Shown here piece after piece: positions 7,703 to 17,497 of a stretch of 18,554 nucleotides of DNA (positions within the stretch are counted from its first letter, which is position 1; the number at the start of each line of letters is the position of its first letter). The position numbers and the translations under genes are program-made. This stretch comes from an uncultured Kiritimatiellota bacterium. GTDB taxonomy: Bacteria; Verrucomicrobiota; Kiritimatiellia; RFP12; UBA1067. The stretch is taken from the NCBI GenBank assembly GCA_934643865.1, contig CAKUCX010000070.1:1-18554 (forward strand), read 5' to 3'. The notes under the pieces were generated by a model, which saw only the letters and a list, made by a program, of their open reading frames with translations, did not search any database and was not told the origin of the DNA.

Positions 7703-8578
7703 ATGAAGCAAGTGGAATACATTGACCGGAAGACCGGGGCGCGGGTCGTCGAGTCCGTCATGGGCGACAAGGCGCTGCGCTTCGCCTACGAGACGCTGCT
7801 CGGGCGGACGCTCTGGCCCGTCCTCTTCGGCTCGAAGGCGGTTTCCGCCTGGATGGGCCGCCGCTACGACGCGCCGCGCTCGAAGAAGGACATCGCCGCC
7901 CTCGCCGCGATTCCCGGCTGCCGCGCGGAGGAGGCGGAGAAGCCGCTTGCGGACTATGCGTCCTTCAACGACTTCTTCACGCGCCGCCTCAAGCCCGGTT
8001 CGCGCCCCGTGGGCGAGGGCCTCGTAAGCCCCGCTGACGGCCGCCTCCTCCTCTACCTGGACGCGGACGCCGATACGCCCTTCCCCCTCAAGGGCGCGAC
8101 GCGCACGCTGCGCACGGTCTTCGACGGCGCCGCGCCCGCCGGGCGCTACGACGTCGCCGTCATCCGCCTCGCGCCCGTCGACTACCACCGCTTCCACTTC
8201 CCCTGCGCCTGCACGACGGCGGCGCCGGTGCGCGTCGTGCCGGGCCTCTACCACTCGGTGAACCCGATCGCCCTCCTGCGCTACCCCGACGTCTATGCGG
8301 ACAACGAGCGTCAGATCGTGAAGTGCGAGGCGGCGTTCGGTCCCTTTTGGCTCGTGGACGTGGGGGCGTTCGGCGTCGGGACGATCGTCCAGACCTACAC
8401 GGGCGACCAACACGCGAAGGGCGACGAGAAGGGGTACTTCAAGTTCGGCGGCTCGACGGTCATCCTCGTCGCCCCCGCCGGCGCGCTCGTGTTCGACGCC
8501 GACCTCGTGGCGCATTCCGCCGCCGGGCTTGAAACCCGTGTCCTCTGCTGTGAGCGCATCGCGACTGTGCCATTTTGA
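7703..8578 (+). CDS. psd: Phosphatidylserine decarboxylase proenzyme (type II)
   Basis: 291 residues, standard for the type II enzymes that convert phosphatidylserine to phosphatidylethanolamine at the inner membrane. The proenzyme cleaves itself before a Ser that becomes the pyruvoyl group: here GGST at residues 249-252, with Ser251. The other triad members are Asp112 in SPADG (109-113) and the second His of DYHRFHFP (His165). FNDFFTRRL and the block after ERQIV (VGAFGVGTIVQT) also match. The ATG at 7703 gives the expected start MKQVEYIDRKTG; the ATG at 7649 would add 18 unrelated residues and lies in a hairpin. No phosphatidylserine synthase gene is adjacent. Confidence 0.95.
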   Translation: MKQVEYIDRKTGARVVESVMGDKALRFAYETLLGRTLWPVLFGSKAVSAWMGRRYDAPRSKKDIAALAAIPGCRAEEAEKPLADYASFNDFFTRRLKPGSRPVGEGLVSPADGRLLLYLDADADTPFPLKGATRTLRTVFDGAAPAGRYDVAVIRLAPVDYHRFHFPCACTTAAPVRVVPGLYHSVNPIALLRYPDVYADNERQIVKCEAAFGPFWLVDVGAFGVGTIVQTYTGDQHAKGDEKGYFKFGGSTVILVAPAGALVFDADLVAHSAAGLETRVLCCERIATVPF

Positions 8579-8738
8579 CCCATGTGTGACACAGGGTGCT
8601 AAACCCCTCTTCTGGAAAATGCGCGCTTTTCGCATGAAAAGTGACGTTGGAGAATTGGCATGGGTTCTGCTGTTAGATTGGCGTCGCTGCTGAAACGGGC
8701 GACGACGACAATTTAAACAGAAAGAGAGAAGAGTAACC
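8579..8738 (+). promoter_or_regulatory. Upstream region of dnaK with small palindromes
   Basis: This 160-nt gap holds a palindrome TGTGTGACACA (8583-8593). It is extended by CCC on the left and GGG on the right with one bulged base, and could serve as the psd 3' hairpin or as an operator. A CTTTTC/GAAAAG hairpin with a 4-nt loop lies at 8626-8641. TGTTAGATT at about 8671-8679 could be an extended -10 for dnaK, without a convincing -35. The dnaK ribosome site is only a weak GA-rich run (AGAGAGAAGAG). No full CIRCE element and no sigma-32-type promoter was found. Confidence 0.35.
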
Positions 8739-10664
<1,926 letters not shown>

Positions 10665-10684
10665 GCCACGCGGCCAGCCGTTTC

Positions 10685-10720
10685 GGCCGTTCGAGCGGTT
10701 CTCGAACGGCTCGAACGGCC
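10685..10720 (+). other. 12-bp perfect hairpin between dnaK and groES
   Basis: Arms GGCCGTTCGAGC (10685-10696) and GCTCGAACGGCC (10709-10720) pair perfectly around a 12-nt loop that itself contains GTTC/GAAC. No T-run follows, so partial termination, RNA processing or mRNA-end protection are all possible. Confidence 0.6.
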
Positions 10721-10772
10721 GGCCCCGCCCGGACATCTCAAAACACAAACGACCCGAAAAGGAAAAACAAAG

Positions 10773-11060
10773 ATGAACATCAGACCCCTCGGTGACCGCG
10801 TTCTCGTCGAACCGGCCGAAGAAAAAGAGCAGAAGGTTGGCGGCATCTACATCCCGGACGCCGCGAAGGAGAAGCCGATCAAGGGCAAGGTGCTTGCGCT
10901 CGGCAAGAAGTACGACAAGGACCACAAGGAACTCGCCTTCGACGTCAAGGTCGGCGACGAGGTGCTGCTGCCGAAGTACGGCGGCACGGAAGTGAAGATC
11001 AACGACAAGAAGCTGCAGCTCGTCCGCGAAGAGGACCTGCTCGGCGTGTTCGAGAAGTAA
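10773..11060 (+). CDS. groES: Co-chaperonin GroES (Hsp10)
   Basis: 95 residues, the normal length. It begins MNIRPLGDRVLVEP and has the mobile-loop region with GGIYIPDAAKEKP (about residues 24-36) that contacts GroEL. It continues with the conserved GKVLALG and the end KLQLVREEDLLGVFE. GroES caps the GroEL barrel as a heptamer and closes the folding chamber. A weak ribosome site (AAGGA) lies upstream in an A-rich leader. It is 65 nt before groEL, with a hairpin in that gap. Confidence 0.97.
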   Translation: MNIRPLGDRVLVEPAEEKEQKVGGIYIPDAAKEKPIKGKVLALGKKYDKDHKELAFDVKVGDEVLLPKYGGTEVKINDKKLQLVREEDLLGVFEK

Positions 11061-11072
11061 ATATGCAACGGA

Positions 11073-11094
11073 CGGGGGAGACCACTCTCCCCCG
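11073..11094 (+). other. 8-bp GC hairpin between groES and groEL
   Basis: Arms CGGGGGAG (11073-11080) and CTCCCCCG (11087-11094) surround a 6-nt loop. No T-run follows. The groEL ribosome site (TAAGGAAAGG, from 11105) lies just downstream and stays free, so the hairpin may tune the groES:groEL ratio or protect RNA ends. Confidence 0.55.
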
Positions 11095-11125
11095 AATCCC
11101 CACGTAAGGAAAGGTTAATCTCACC

Positions 11126-12757
<1,632 letters not shown>

Positions 12758-12785
12758 TGCCGCGCCGTCGAACCGACGGCCCCAG

Positions 12786-12824
12786 GGACGCCGCGCCTCC
12801 GGTTTCGGGGCGCGGCGTCCTTTT
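12786..12824 (+). terminator. Intrinsic terminator after groEL
   Basis: Perfect 12-bp arms GGACGCCGCGCC (12786-12797) and GGCGCGGCGTCC (12809-12820), with an extra CCG/CGG pairing inside the loop, are followed immediately by TTTT (12821-12824). It lies 29 nt after the groEL stop and ends the chaperone unit. Confidence 0.85.
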
Positions 12825-12854
12825 CTGCGCCGCGCCGCCCGCGGGTGCAACGAG

Positions 12855-13840
12855 ATATTTATGCAGAGTCAAAGGGTCTAGCCGCAGAGAACGCAAAGGA
12901 CGCAAGGCTCATGCCGCGCAGTCGACCTGCCTCAGGTCCCTGACGAGGTAGGCGAAGAACTCCTCGAGGCGGTTCGACTTGTGGAGGGTGCGCAGCGGCA
13001 GCAGCGCCTTCGCTCCCTTCGGCGACCAGAACATTCCTGACTGCTTGAAGCGCTGGCCGATGACGGTCTTGCAGCCGCTCTCGATGACGCCGGAGCCGAT
13101 GAACCACCCGTTGGCCCGGTACTCGTCGTATTTCATCCTCCCGGCGTTGCCGCGGTAGTACCTGTACTCGCGCATGGCGTCCTTGCCGAGCCTTGCCTTC
13201 ATGTTCTTCCAGACGTAGTCCAGCACGTTCCGTGCCTTTCCCGCCTTTATGCATTCCGACCAGTAGTGGTGGCGGTACTTCCATTCCTTCGAGCCTTCCC
13301 TGATTCCGAGCCCGAGCATCATCGGCTTCAGGTGCCCTAGCGCGTGGTAGACGTCGAGGATCGGGGTCGCGAACGGGAAGTGGTTCCTCCAGACGGTCTG
13401 CAGCCACTTGCTTCCGTCGGTGATGTAGAGCGTCGTCTCCGGGACCTGGCCGAAACGCCTGTCGAACTCCGCGCGGACGAGCTTCCCGAACTTCTCCGTG
13501 CGGTGCGTCGTCGCGACGTATGTCGTCGTGTCGAGGTCCCTGTGGGGCTCGTTGTCCTTCGTCTTCGAGGCGACGAATATGGTGCCCGCCTTGACCTCGC
13601 GCGTCTTCGCGCGCCCGTCCTTGCCCTTGGCGCCCTTGAGGCATTCCCTCCGCATCGGTATTCCCGTGCCGTCGGCCATGACGCAGACGAGCGGGGCCGC
13701 TCCCCCGGCGTCCTCCTTCGCGCGGCTTTCGACCTTCGGGAAGTCGCGTATGGCATCGTGGTGCAGCCCGACGACTTCCCGCACGGTGTCGGCGGAGGTA
13801 TAATGTAGAACGAGCCTTTTCTCAACGGTGGGAAAGGATG
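12855..13840 (-). mobile_element. Remnant of an ISKra4-type insertion sequence, ends uncertain
   Basis: The extent is set by the transposase homology plus the short stretch to the groEL terminator. I found no convincing terminal inverted repeats or target duplication; only GTCAAAG (12868-12874) and CTTTGAC (13845-13851) match in inverted orientation, too short to call. A G/A-rich CGCAGAGAACGCAAAGGACG-like run at 12881-12906 resembles short dispersed repeats seen beside mobile DNA (from memory). The side carrying the transposase N-terminus is lost. Confidence 0.5.
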
Positions 13841-13976
13841 CGTTCTTTGACAACTGGCTGGACGGAAAGCGACTTGCAAACATGCCGACGCGCGCGCTTG
13901 CGCCGTGAAGCGCCGCGCGCGTCGGCATGTCCACAAGCCGTTCCCCCAATGCAAAAGATCCTCCTATCTGATACAA
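12909..13976 (-). CDS. ISKra4-family transposase, N-terminally truncated
   Basis: The open frame covers 355 codons. Homology to ISKra4-family transposases as I know them starts near residue 48 (FPTVEKRLVLHY, about 13835); the residues before it run through an unrelated palindrome and are not transposase-like. Three residues fit the DDE catalytic triad: Asp102 (MADGTG, codon 13671-13673), Asp187 (ITDGSKW, 13416-13418) and Glu299 (VIESGCK, 13080-13082). The family-typical GSGVIE.GCK and KQSGMFW stretch is intact, as is the C-terminus. The usual N-terminal DNA-binding region is missing, so the protein is probably inactive, although a catalytic core could in principle act with a partner. No ribosome site precedes it. 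Codon choice is more mixed than in the chaperone genes, consistent with mobile origin. Confidence 0.75.
   Translation of the reverse strand: MYQIGGSFALGERLVDMPTRAALHGASARVGMFASRFPSSQLSKNASFPTVEKRLVLHYTSADTVREVVGLHHDAIRDFPKVESRAKEDAGGAAPLVCVMADGTGIPMRRECLKGAKGKDGRAKTREVKAGTIFVASKTKDNEPHRDLDTTTYVATTHRTEKFGKLVRAEFDRRFGQVPETTLYITDGSKWLQTVWRNHFPFATPILDVYHALGHLKPMMLGLGIREGSKEWKYRHHYWSECIKAGKARNVLDYVWKNMKARLGKDAMREYRYYRGNAGRMKYDEYRANGWFIGSGVIESGCKTVIGQRFKQSGMFWSPKGAKALLPLRTLHKSNRLEEFFAYLVRDLRQVDCAA
13880..13930. repeat. Perfect palindrome with 17-bp arms
   Basis: Arms 13880-13896 (ACATGCCGACGCGCGCG) and 13914-13930 are exact inverted copies around a 17-nt spacer that can itself pair GCGC with GCGC. 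Outside the perfect arms, CTTG (13873-13876) and CAAG (13934-13937) again match at equal distance, so the structure may extend to about 13871-13939. No T-run follows on either strand. It sits exactly where the transposase homology has ended. Confidence 0.8.
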
Positions 13977-13979
13977 TGC

Positions 13980-14041
13980 AGACGCTGATGGGGTCAGACC
14001 CCATAGACGCTACTGCAATGGGGTCAGACCCCATAGACGCT
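13980..14041. repeat. Two REP-like palindromes ATGGGGTCAGACCCCAT between three AGACGCT copies
   Basis: The 17-nt palindrome occurs at 13988-14004 and 14018-14034 (30-nt period). The heptamer AGACGCT occurs before, between and after them (13980-13986, 14005-14011, 14035-14041). The shared 24-nt block is 13988-14011 / 14018-14041. Palindromes of the GGGGTCAGACCCC type are, from memory, widely dispersed in bacterial genomes, often near REP-associated tyrosine transposases; no such transposase is in this window. The repeat directly abuts the broken glnS end. An extended -10-like TGATACAAT (13969-13977) lies just upstream on the + strand. Confidence 0.8.
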
Positions 14042-14042
14042 T

Positions 14043-14240
14043 TTCCTCGACTACATGAACCGCGATTCGCTGAAGACGGGCACGGCCTACGTCGAGCCCG
14101 CGCTCGCCGCCGCCGCGCCCGGCGACCGCTTCCAGTTCGAGCGGACCGGCTACTTCGTGGCCGATACGCGGGACTCGAAGCCCGGCGCCCCGGTCTTCAA
14201 CCGCACGGTCACGCTGAAGGACTCCTACCGTCCCGCGTGA
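14043..14240 (+). pseudogene. glnS: 3' fragment of glutaminyl-tRNA synthetase gene (last ~65 codons)
   Basis: The frame reads FLDYMNRDSLKTGTAYVEPA, then PGDRFQFERTGYF and finally PVFNRTVTLKDS. It matches the C-terminal anticodon-binding end of GlnRS (family pattern LNPDSL...VEPxLA...FQFERxGYF...PVFNRTVxLKD). A whole GlnRS has about 550 residues, so some 88% is missing. Homology begins at 14043, two bases after the last AGACGCT repeat, so the break coincides with the REP-like element. The ATG at 14055 is just an internal Met. The missing part does not reappear on the other side of the IS remnant, so a simple insertion does not explain it. The stop (14238-14240) overlaps the converging ispE end. 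Confidence 0.88.
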
Positions 14241-14962
14241 CGGCCGGGCGCGCGCCAGCCGAAGACCGACGCCCCCGAGCCGGACATCATCACGCCCGTA
14301 CACCCCTCCGCCTCCAGTTCCGCGAGCGCCACCGCGATCTCGGGATGGAGGCGGCAGGCCGCCGGCTGGAGGTCGTTGGCGCCGCGTCCCCGGTCTTCCG
14401 GGCGGAAGGCGCGGAAGACTTCCGGCGTCGAGACGAAGACAGGCGGCGTGCGGAGGACGAGCCGCGACAGGTCCGGGAGCGGGACGTCCGCACACGCCGA
14501 CTCCGCAAGCGGCGTCACGCGTTCGCCCCGCCCCTCCATGAGGACGGGGCCGCCATGCGTCAGCGCGGGCACATCGCTGCCCACCTCCGCCGCGAGGGCG
14601 ACAAGCTGTTTTTGGGGGAGGTTCAGGTCCCAGAGTTCGTTGAGTCCGTTCAGGACGGCCGCCGCGTCCGCCGACCCGCCGCCCAGCCCCGCGCCCATGG
14701 GGATGCGTTTCGTGATCGCGATGCGCGCGCCCCTTCGGCATCCCGTCGCGCGGCGCAGGACGTCGGCGGCCTTCCAGGCGAGGTTCTTTTCCGGCGGAAG
14801 GTCGCCCGCCATTTCGACGGTGAGGTCGGCGGCGGGGGTCAGCTCGATGTCGTCGTGGAGCGGAATCGGCAGCACGACGCTGCGCAGGTCGTGGTAGCCG
14901 TCCGGCCGCGTGCCGTGTACTTCGAGCGTGAGGTTGATCTTGGCGTGGGCCGCGCGGCGCAT
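14225..14962 (-). CDS. ispE: 4-diphosphocytidyl-2-C-methyl-D-erythritol kinase
   Basis: 245 residues of the GHMP kinase family. IspE phosphorylates CDP-methylerythritol in the MEP pathway to isoprenoids, in the cytoplasm. Visible are AKINLTL with Lys8, the GHMP glycine loop PMGAGLGGGSADAA (residues 88-101), the catalytic Asp130 in GSDVP, and the C-terminal MSGSGASVFG (226-235). It is some 35-40 residues shorter than E. coli IspE (283); the shortening lies between residues 160 and 200, not at the ends, so the gene appears complete. The start ATG overlaps the stop of the phosphofructokinase remnant (TGATG), meaning the two were coupled. Because that upstream gene is cut off about 230 bp away, the native promoter of ispE is probably gone. 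Its 3' end converges on and overlaps the glnS tail by 16 nt. Confidence 0.93.
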   Translation of the reverse strand: MRRAAHAKINLTLEVHGTRPDGYHDLRSVVLPIPLHDDIELTPAADLTVEMAGDLPPEKNLAWKAADVLRRATGCRRGARIAITKRIPMGAGLGGGSADAAAVLNGLNELWDLNLPQKQLVALAAEVGSDVPALTHGGPVLMEGRGERVTPLAESACADVPLPDLSRLVLRTPPVFVSTPEVFRAFRPEDRGRGANDLQPAACRLHPEIAVALAELEAEGCTGVMMSGSGASVFGWRAPGRHAGR

Positions 14963-15200
14963 CACAGGATCTCGCAGCGCGGCAGGTCGCCGACGAGCGG
15001 GCGCGCGTAGGCGAGGAACGCCTTCGTGACGTCGTGGCCGTTCGCCGCGATGAAGGCGTCCGGCACGCGGCGCGTGAACTTGGCGGCGTGCGCGATGGGC
15101 TGCGGCTCGAACGCGACGGCGTACGTCTTGCCCGGCTTGCGCACGATCGCGATCGTGCCCTTCGCGAGGCGGCCCGCGAGCGCGGCCCGGACGGCGGCGG
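14962..15200 (-). pseudogene. pfp: 3' fragment of a (PPi-dependent) 6-phosphofructokinase gene
   Basis: Reading leftward on the - strand, the frame gives AAVRAALAG, KPGKTYAVAFEPQPIAHAAK, RRVPDAFIAANG and VTKAFLAYARPL before a TGA at 14962-14964. This fits the C-terminus of PPi-type phosphofructokinases (family pattern AV..AL.G...KMV...R....Y.....L...AN..K.LP..WI...G..VT..F..YA.PL). About 78 codons remain of some 400-550. Upstream of about 15200 the frame continues open but no longer resembles PFK, and the other strand there is glycosidase. The GTG at 15144 is internal. The PPi- versus ATP-dependent subtype is tentative because the active site is missing. Confidence 0.75.
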
Positions 15201-15217
15201 CGTCGGGATTCGAGCCG

Positions 15218-17497
15218 GTGCCCGAGGCCGCGCGGGCGGCGGACGAGTCGTTCGCGCCGGCGCTGTTCTGGTGGTGGAACTCGAAGCTGGACGCGAAGGC
15301 GCTCTGCGCACAGGTAGACGACTTCTACGAGCACGGCTTCCGGACGCTCTGCATCCACCCGTTCCCGAAGGGGTTCCGCCCGGCGAAGTTCCCGTGCGAC
15401 ATGGAGCCGGACTACCTCACCGGCGGCTACCTCGACGTCTACGCGGCGGTGACCGGCCACGCGGCGGCGAAGGGCATGGCCTGCTGGCTCTACGACGAGG
15501 GCGGATGGCCCTCCGGCGGCGCGTGCGGGCAGGTCGTGGCGAGCGCCCCCGCGAGGTTCGCGATCCGCCGCGTGGAGCCCGGAAGGGACGGCCGGGCCGA
15601 GTTCACCGTGGAGAGGTACGATCCGCGCGAGAAGTCGCCCTACCCCTCCGTCATCGAGCCGGGCGCTACGGACAGGTTCCTCGAGCTGACGCACGAGCGG
15701 CTGAAGACGCGCGTCGGGCGCCACTTCGGGAAGGCGGTCCCGTGGGTGTTCACGGACGAGCCGTCCGCGCCGCACGGCTACGGACGCCTCGGCTGGTCCA
15801 CGGACTTCGCGCGGGAGTTCCGCTCGCGCAAGGGGTACGACGTCGAGCCGCTCCTCGCGGAGATGCTGCGGAACGGCCCCGCCCGCGCGGAGGTGCGCCG
15901 CGCCCGCATCGACTGCTACGACGTGATGGCAGACCTCTTCGTCGAGCGCTTCCTCCTCCCGTGCCGCGACTGGTGCCGCGCGAACGGGCTCCTCTTCGGC
16001 GGACACCTCGACGGCGACGACGACATCCTGAACGCCCTCACGCACGACCACGGCAGCATCCTGCGCAGCCTGCGAGCGATGGACCTCCCGGGCGTCGACT
16101 GCATCTGGCGGCAGATCCACCCGGACTCGCCCTACACTGCGTTCCCGCGCCTCGCGTCCTCGGCCGCCCACCAGACGGGCGCGCGCCGCGTCCTCTCCGA
16201 GACGTTCGCGATCTACGGCGAGACGCTGTCGCCCGCGCTCATGAAGCGGACGGTCGACTTCCAGATGGTGCGCGGCGTCAACCAGTTCGTATTCGCCTTC
16301 GCCTGCCAGTCGACGCGGGGGCGGTTCATGTCGCTCGGCGACCCGCACTTCGGCCCGTGCGACCCCAAGTGGCCGTTCATGCCGGCGTTCTGCGCCTACG
16401 TGCGCGACACATGCGCGCGGCTTGCGGCGGGGACGAACCCCGTGCGCGTCGCGGTCTACTGGGACGTGCGCTCCGTCTGGGCGGGCGGGTTCGACGCGGA
16501 GGCTGGCGGCGGCGCGGCGGTCTCCGCCGCCCAGTCCGCCGTCGCGCAGGGGCTCGACCGGCGGCAGGTGGACTTCGACTTCGTGGACGACGACCTCATC
16601 GAGGTGGGCCGCCTCCCGTACGCGGCGGTCGTCTTCCCGACGGACGGCCATCTGAGCGAGAGGGGCAGGGCCGCGCTCGCCGCCTACCGGGCGCGCGGCG
16701 GGCTGACGCTGGGGCCGGACGGCCTTGGCCGCGTACCCCGGACGTGCCGCGCGTCCGGCCCGGGCGCGGAGCTCCTGCGCGTCACGAAGAGGCTCCTGCC
16801 GGACGGCGCGGCGGACTACTTCCTCGTGAACGAGGGTGGCCGGGCGATCGCGCCGGCGGTGGCGTTCGACGAGGGCGCGACGCTTGCGCTCGCGCTCGAC
16901 CCCTGCGGCTCGGCGTTCGTCCGCCTCGCGGCGGACGGGACGGTGCTGGAGGCCCCGCCGGAGCGTCCGGCGGTCGCCGCGCGGCGCGAGCTGAGGGACG
17001 GCTGGACGGTGCGCAGGGTCTGGGCCGTCCGCCCCGGCGCGGAGGACTTCGAGCATCCCGACTGCTCGGCGGAGCAGGGGCGGCCCTGCGCCCCCGGCGA
17101 CTGGGGGGCGACGCTCGGGACGAACTTCAGCGGGCGGGCCGTCTACCGCATCGCGTTCGCGGCGGAGGGCGGCGCGGCCGAGCTCGACCTCGGGGAGGTC
17201 GGGGTCTGCGCGTCGGCGAGGCTGAACGGGCGCGAGCTGGAGCCGCGCTTCGCGCCGCCGTTCAGGTGGAATGTCGCGCTCGCCGCTGGGACGAACGTCC
17301 TGGAGGTGACTGTCGCGAACACGCTCGCGAACGCGCTCGTGCCGGAGCTGGGGCGCATCGGGCGCGACTTCCCGCCGGAGTCGTCGTGGTCGTTCCGCGA
17401 GGAGGCGTTCTACGCGAAGGACGGCTTCGCCTCCGGCCTCATCGGCCCCGTCACGCTGGGCTTCCCCTCACCCGGCCAAGAGGTGGAGAAAAAGTGA
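15218..17497 (+). CDS. GH106-like glycoside hydrolase (putative alpha-L-rhamnosidase), 5' end lost or replaced
   Basis: About 760 residues resemble the GH106 alpha-L-rhamnosidase-like group. An early FWWWNSKLD segment is followed by a TIM-barrel-like region. This has WLYDEGGWPSG, the acidic VFTDEPS (Glu181, counted from the GTG at 15218) and SETFAIYG (Glu328), both plausible catalytic or sugar-binding residues. A C-terminal jelly-roll sugar-binding domain follows (about 630-715, with LDLGEVG, ARLNG and NVLEVTVANTLAN). Such enzymes release rhamnose from glycans and are normally secreted, but no signal peptide is present. The frame is open back to an ATG at 15026, yet those 64 codons are antisense to the phosphofructokinase tail and cannot be native. 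GTG 15218 is the nearest usable start and has no Shine-Dalgarno. AGG arginine codons are frequent here and rare in dnaK/groEL, suggesting transfer. Confidence 0.75.
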   Translation: MPEAARAADESFAPALFWWWNSKLDAKALCAQVDDFYEHGFRTLCIHPFPKGFRPAKFPCDMEPDYLTGGYLDVYAAVTGHAAAKGMACWLYDEGGWPSGGACGQVVASAPARFAIRRVEPGRDGRAEFTVERYDPREKSPYPSVIEPGATDRFLELTHERLKTRVGRHFGKAVPWVFTDEPSAPHGYGRLGWSTDFAREFRSRKGYDVEPLLAEMLRNGPARAEVRRARIDCYDVMADLFVERFLLPCRDWCRANGLLFGGHLDGDDDILNALTHDHGSILRSLRAMDLPGVDCIWRQIHPDSPYTAFPRLASSAAHQTGARRVLSETFAIYGETLSPALMKRTVDFQMVRGVNQFVFAFACQSTRGRFMSLGDPHFGPCDPKWPFMPAFCAYVRDTCARLAAGTNPVRVAVYWDVRSVWAGGFDAEAGGGAAVSAAQSAVAQGLDRRQVDFDFVDDDLIEVGRLPYAAVVFPTDGHLSERGRAALAAYRARGGLTLGPDGLGRVPRTCRASGPGAELLRVTKRLLPDGAADYFLVNEGGRAIAPAVAFDEGATLALALDPCGSAFVRLAADGTVLEAPPERPAVAARRELRDGWTVRRVWAVRPGAEDFEHPDCSAEQGRPCAPGDWGATLGTNFSGRAVYRIAFAAEGGAAELDLGEVGVCASARLNGRELEPRFAPPFRWNVALAAGTNVLEVTVANTLANALVPELGRIGRDFPPESSWSFREEAFYAKDGFASGLIGPVTLGFPSPGQEVEKK

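Noticed and set aside
8576..8602. CIRCE (HrcA operator) before dnaK
   Set aside because: GGGTGCTAA (8594-8602) matches the right half in 8 of 9 positions, but the left half at the required distance matches only 4 of 9.
13799..13804. Perfect TATAAT on the + strand within the transposase gene
   Set aside because: No -35 at suitable spacing and it lies inside antisense coding sequence; probably chance.
12868..13851. GTCAAAG / CTTTGAC as terminal inverted repeats of the IS remnant
   Set aside because: Seven matching bases with no extension are not enough to define IS ends.
13988..14034. CRISPR array or integron attC sites
   Set aside because: Only two copies with 13 nt between the palindromes, no further spacers, and no attC-type core motifs; a REP-like repeat fits better.
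13822..14034. Small - strand ORF beginning MGSDPI repeats
   Set aside because: It is simply the antisense translation of the palindromic repeat and the hairpin region; no sign of a real gene.
14225..17056. A continuous 943-codon - strand frame covering ispE and most of the glycosidase region
   Set aside because: Only its last 245 residues (ispE) show homology; the rest is Arg/Ala/Glu-rich antisense of the GH106-like gene, a common artefact in GC-rich DNA.
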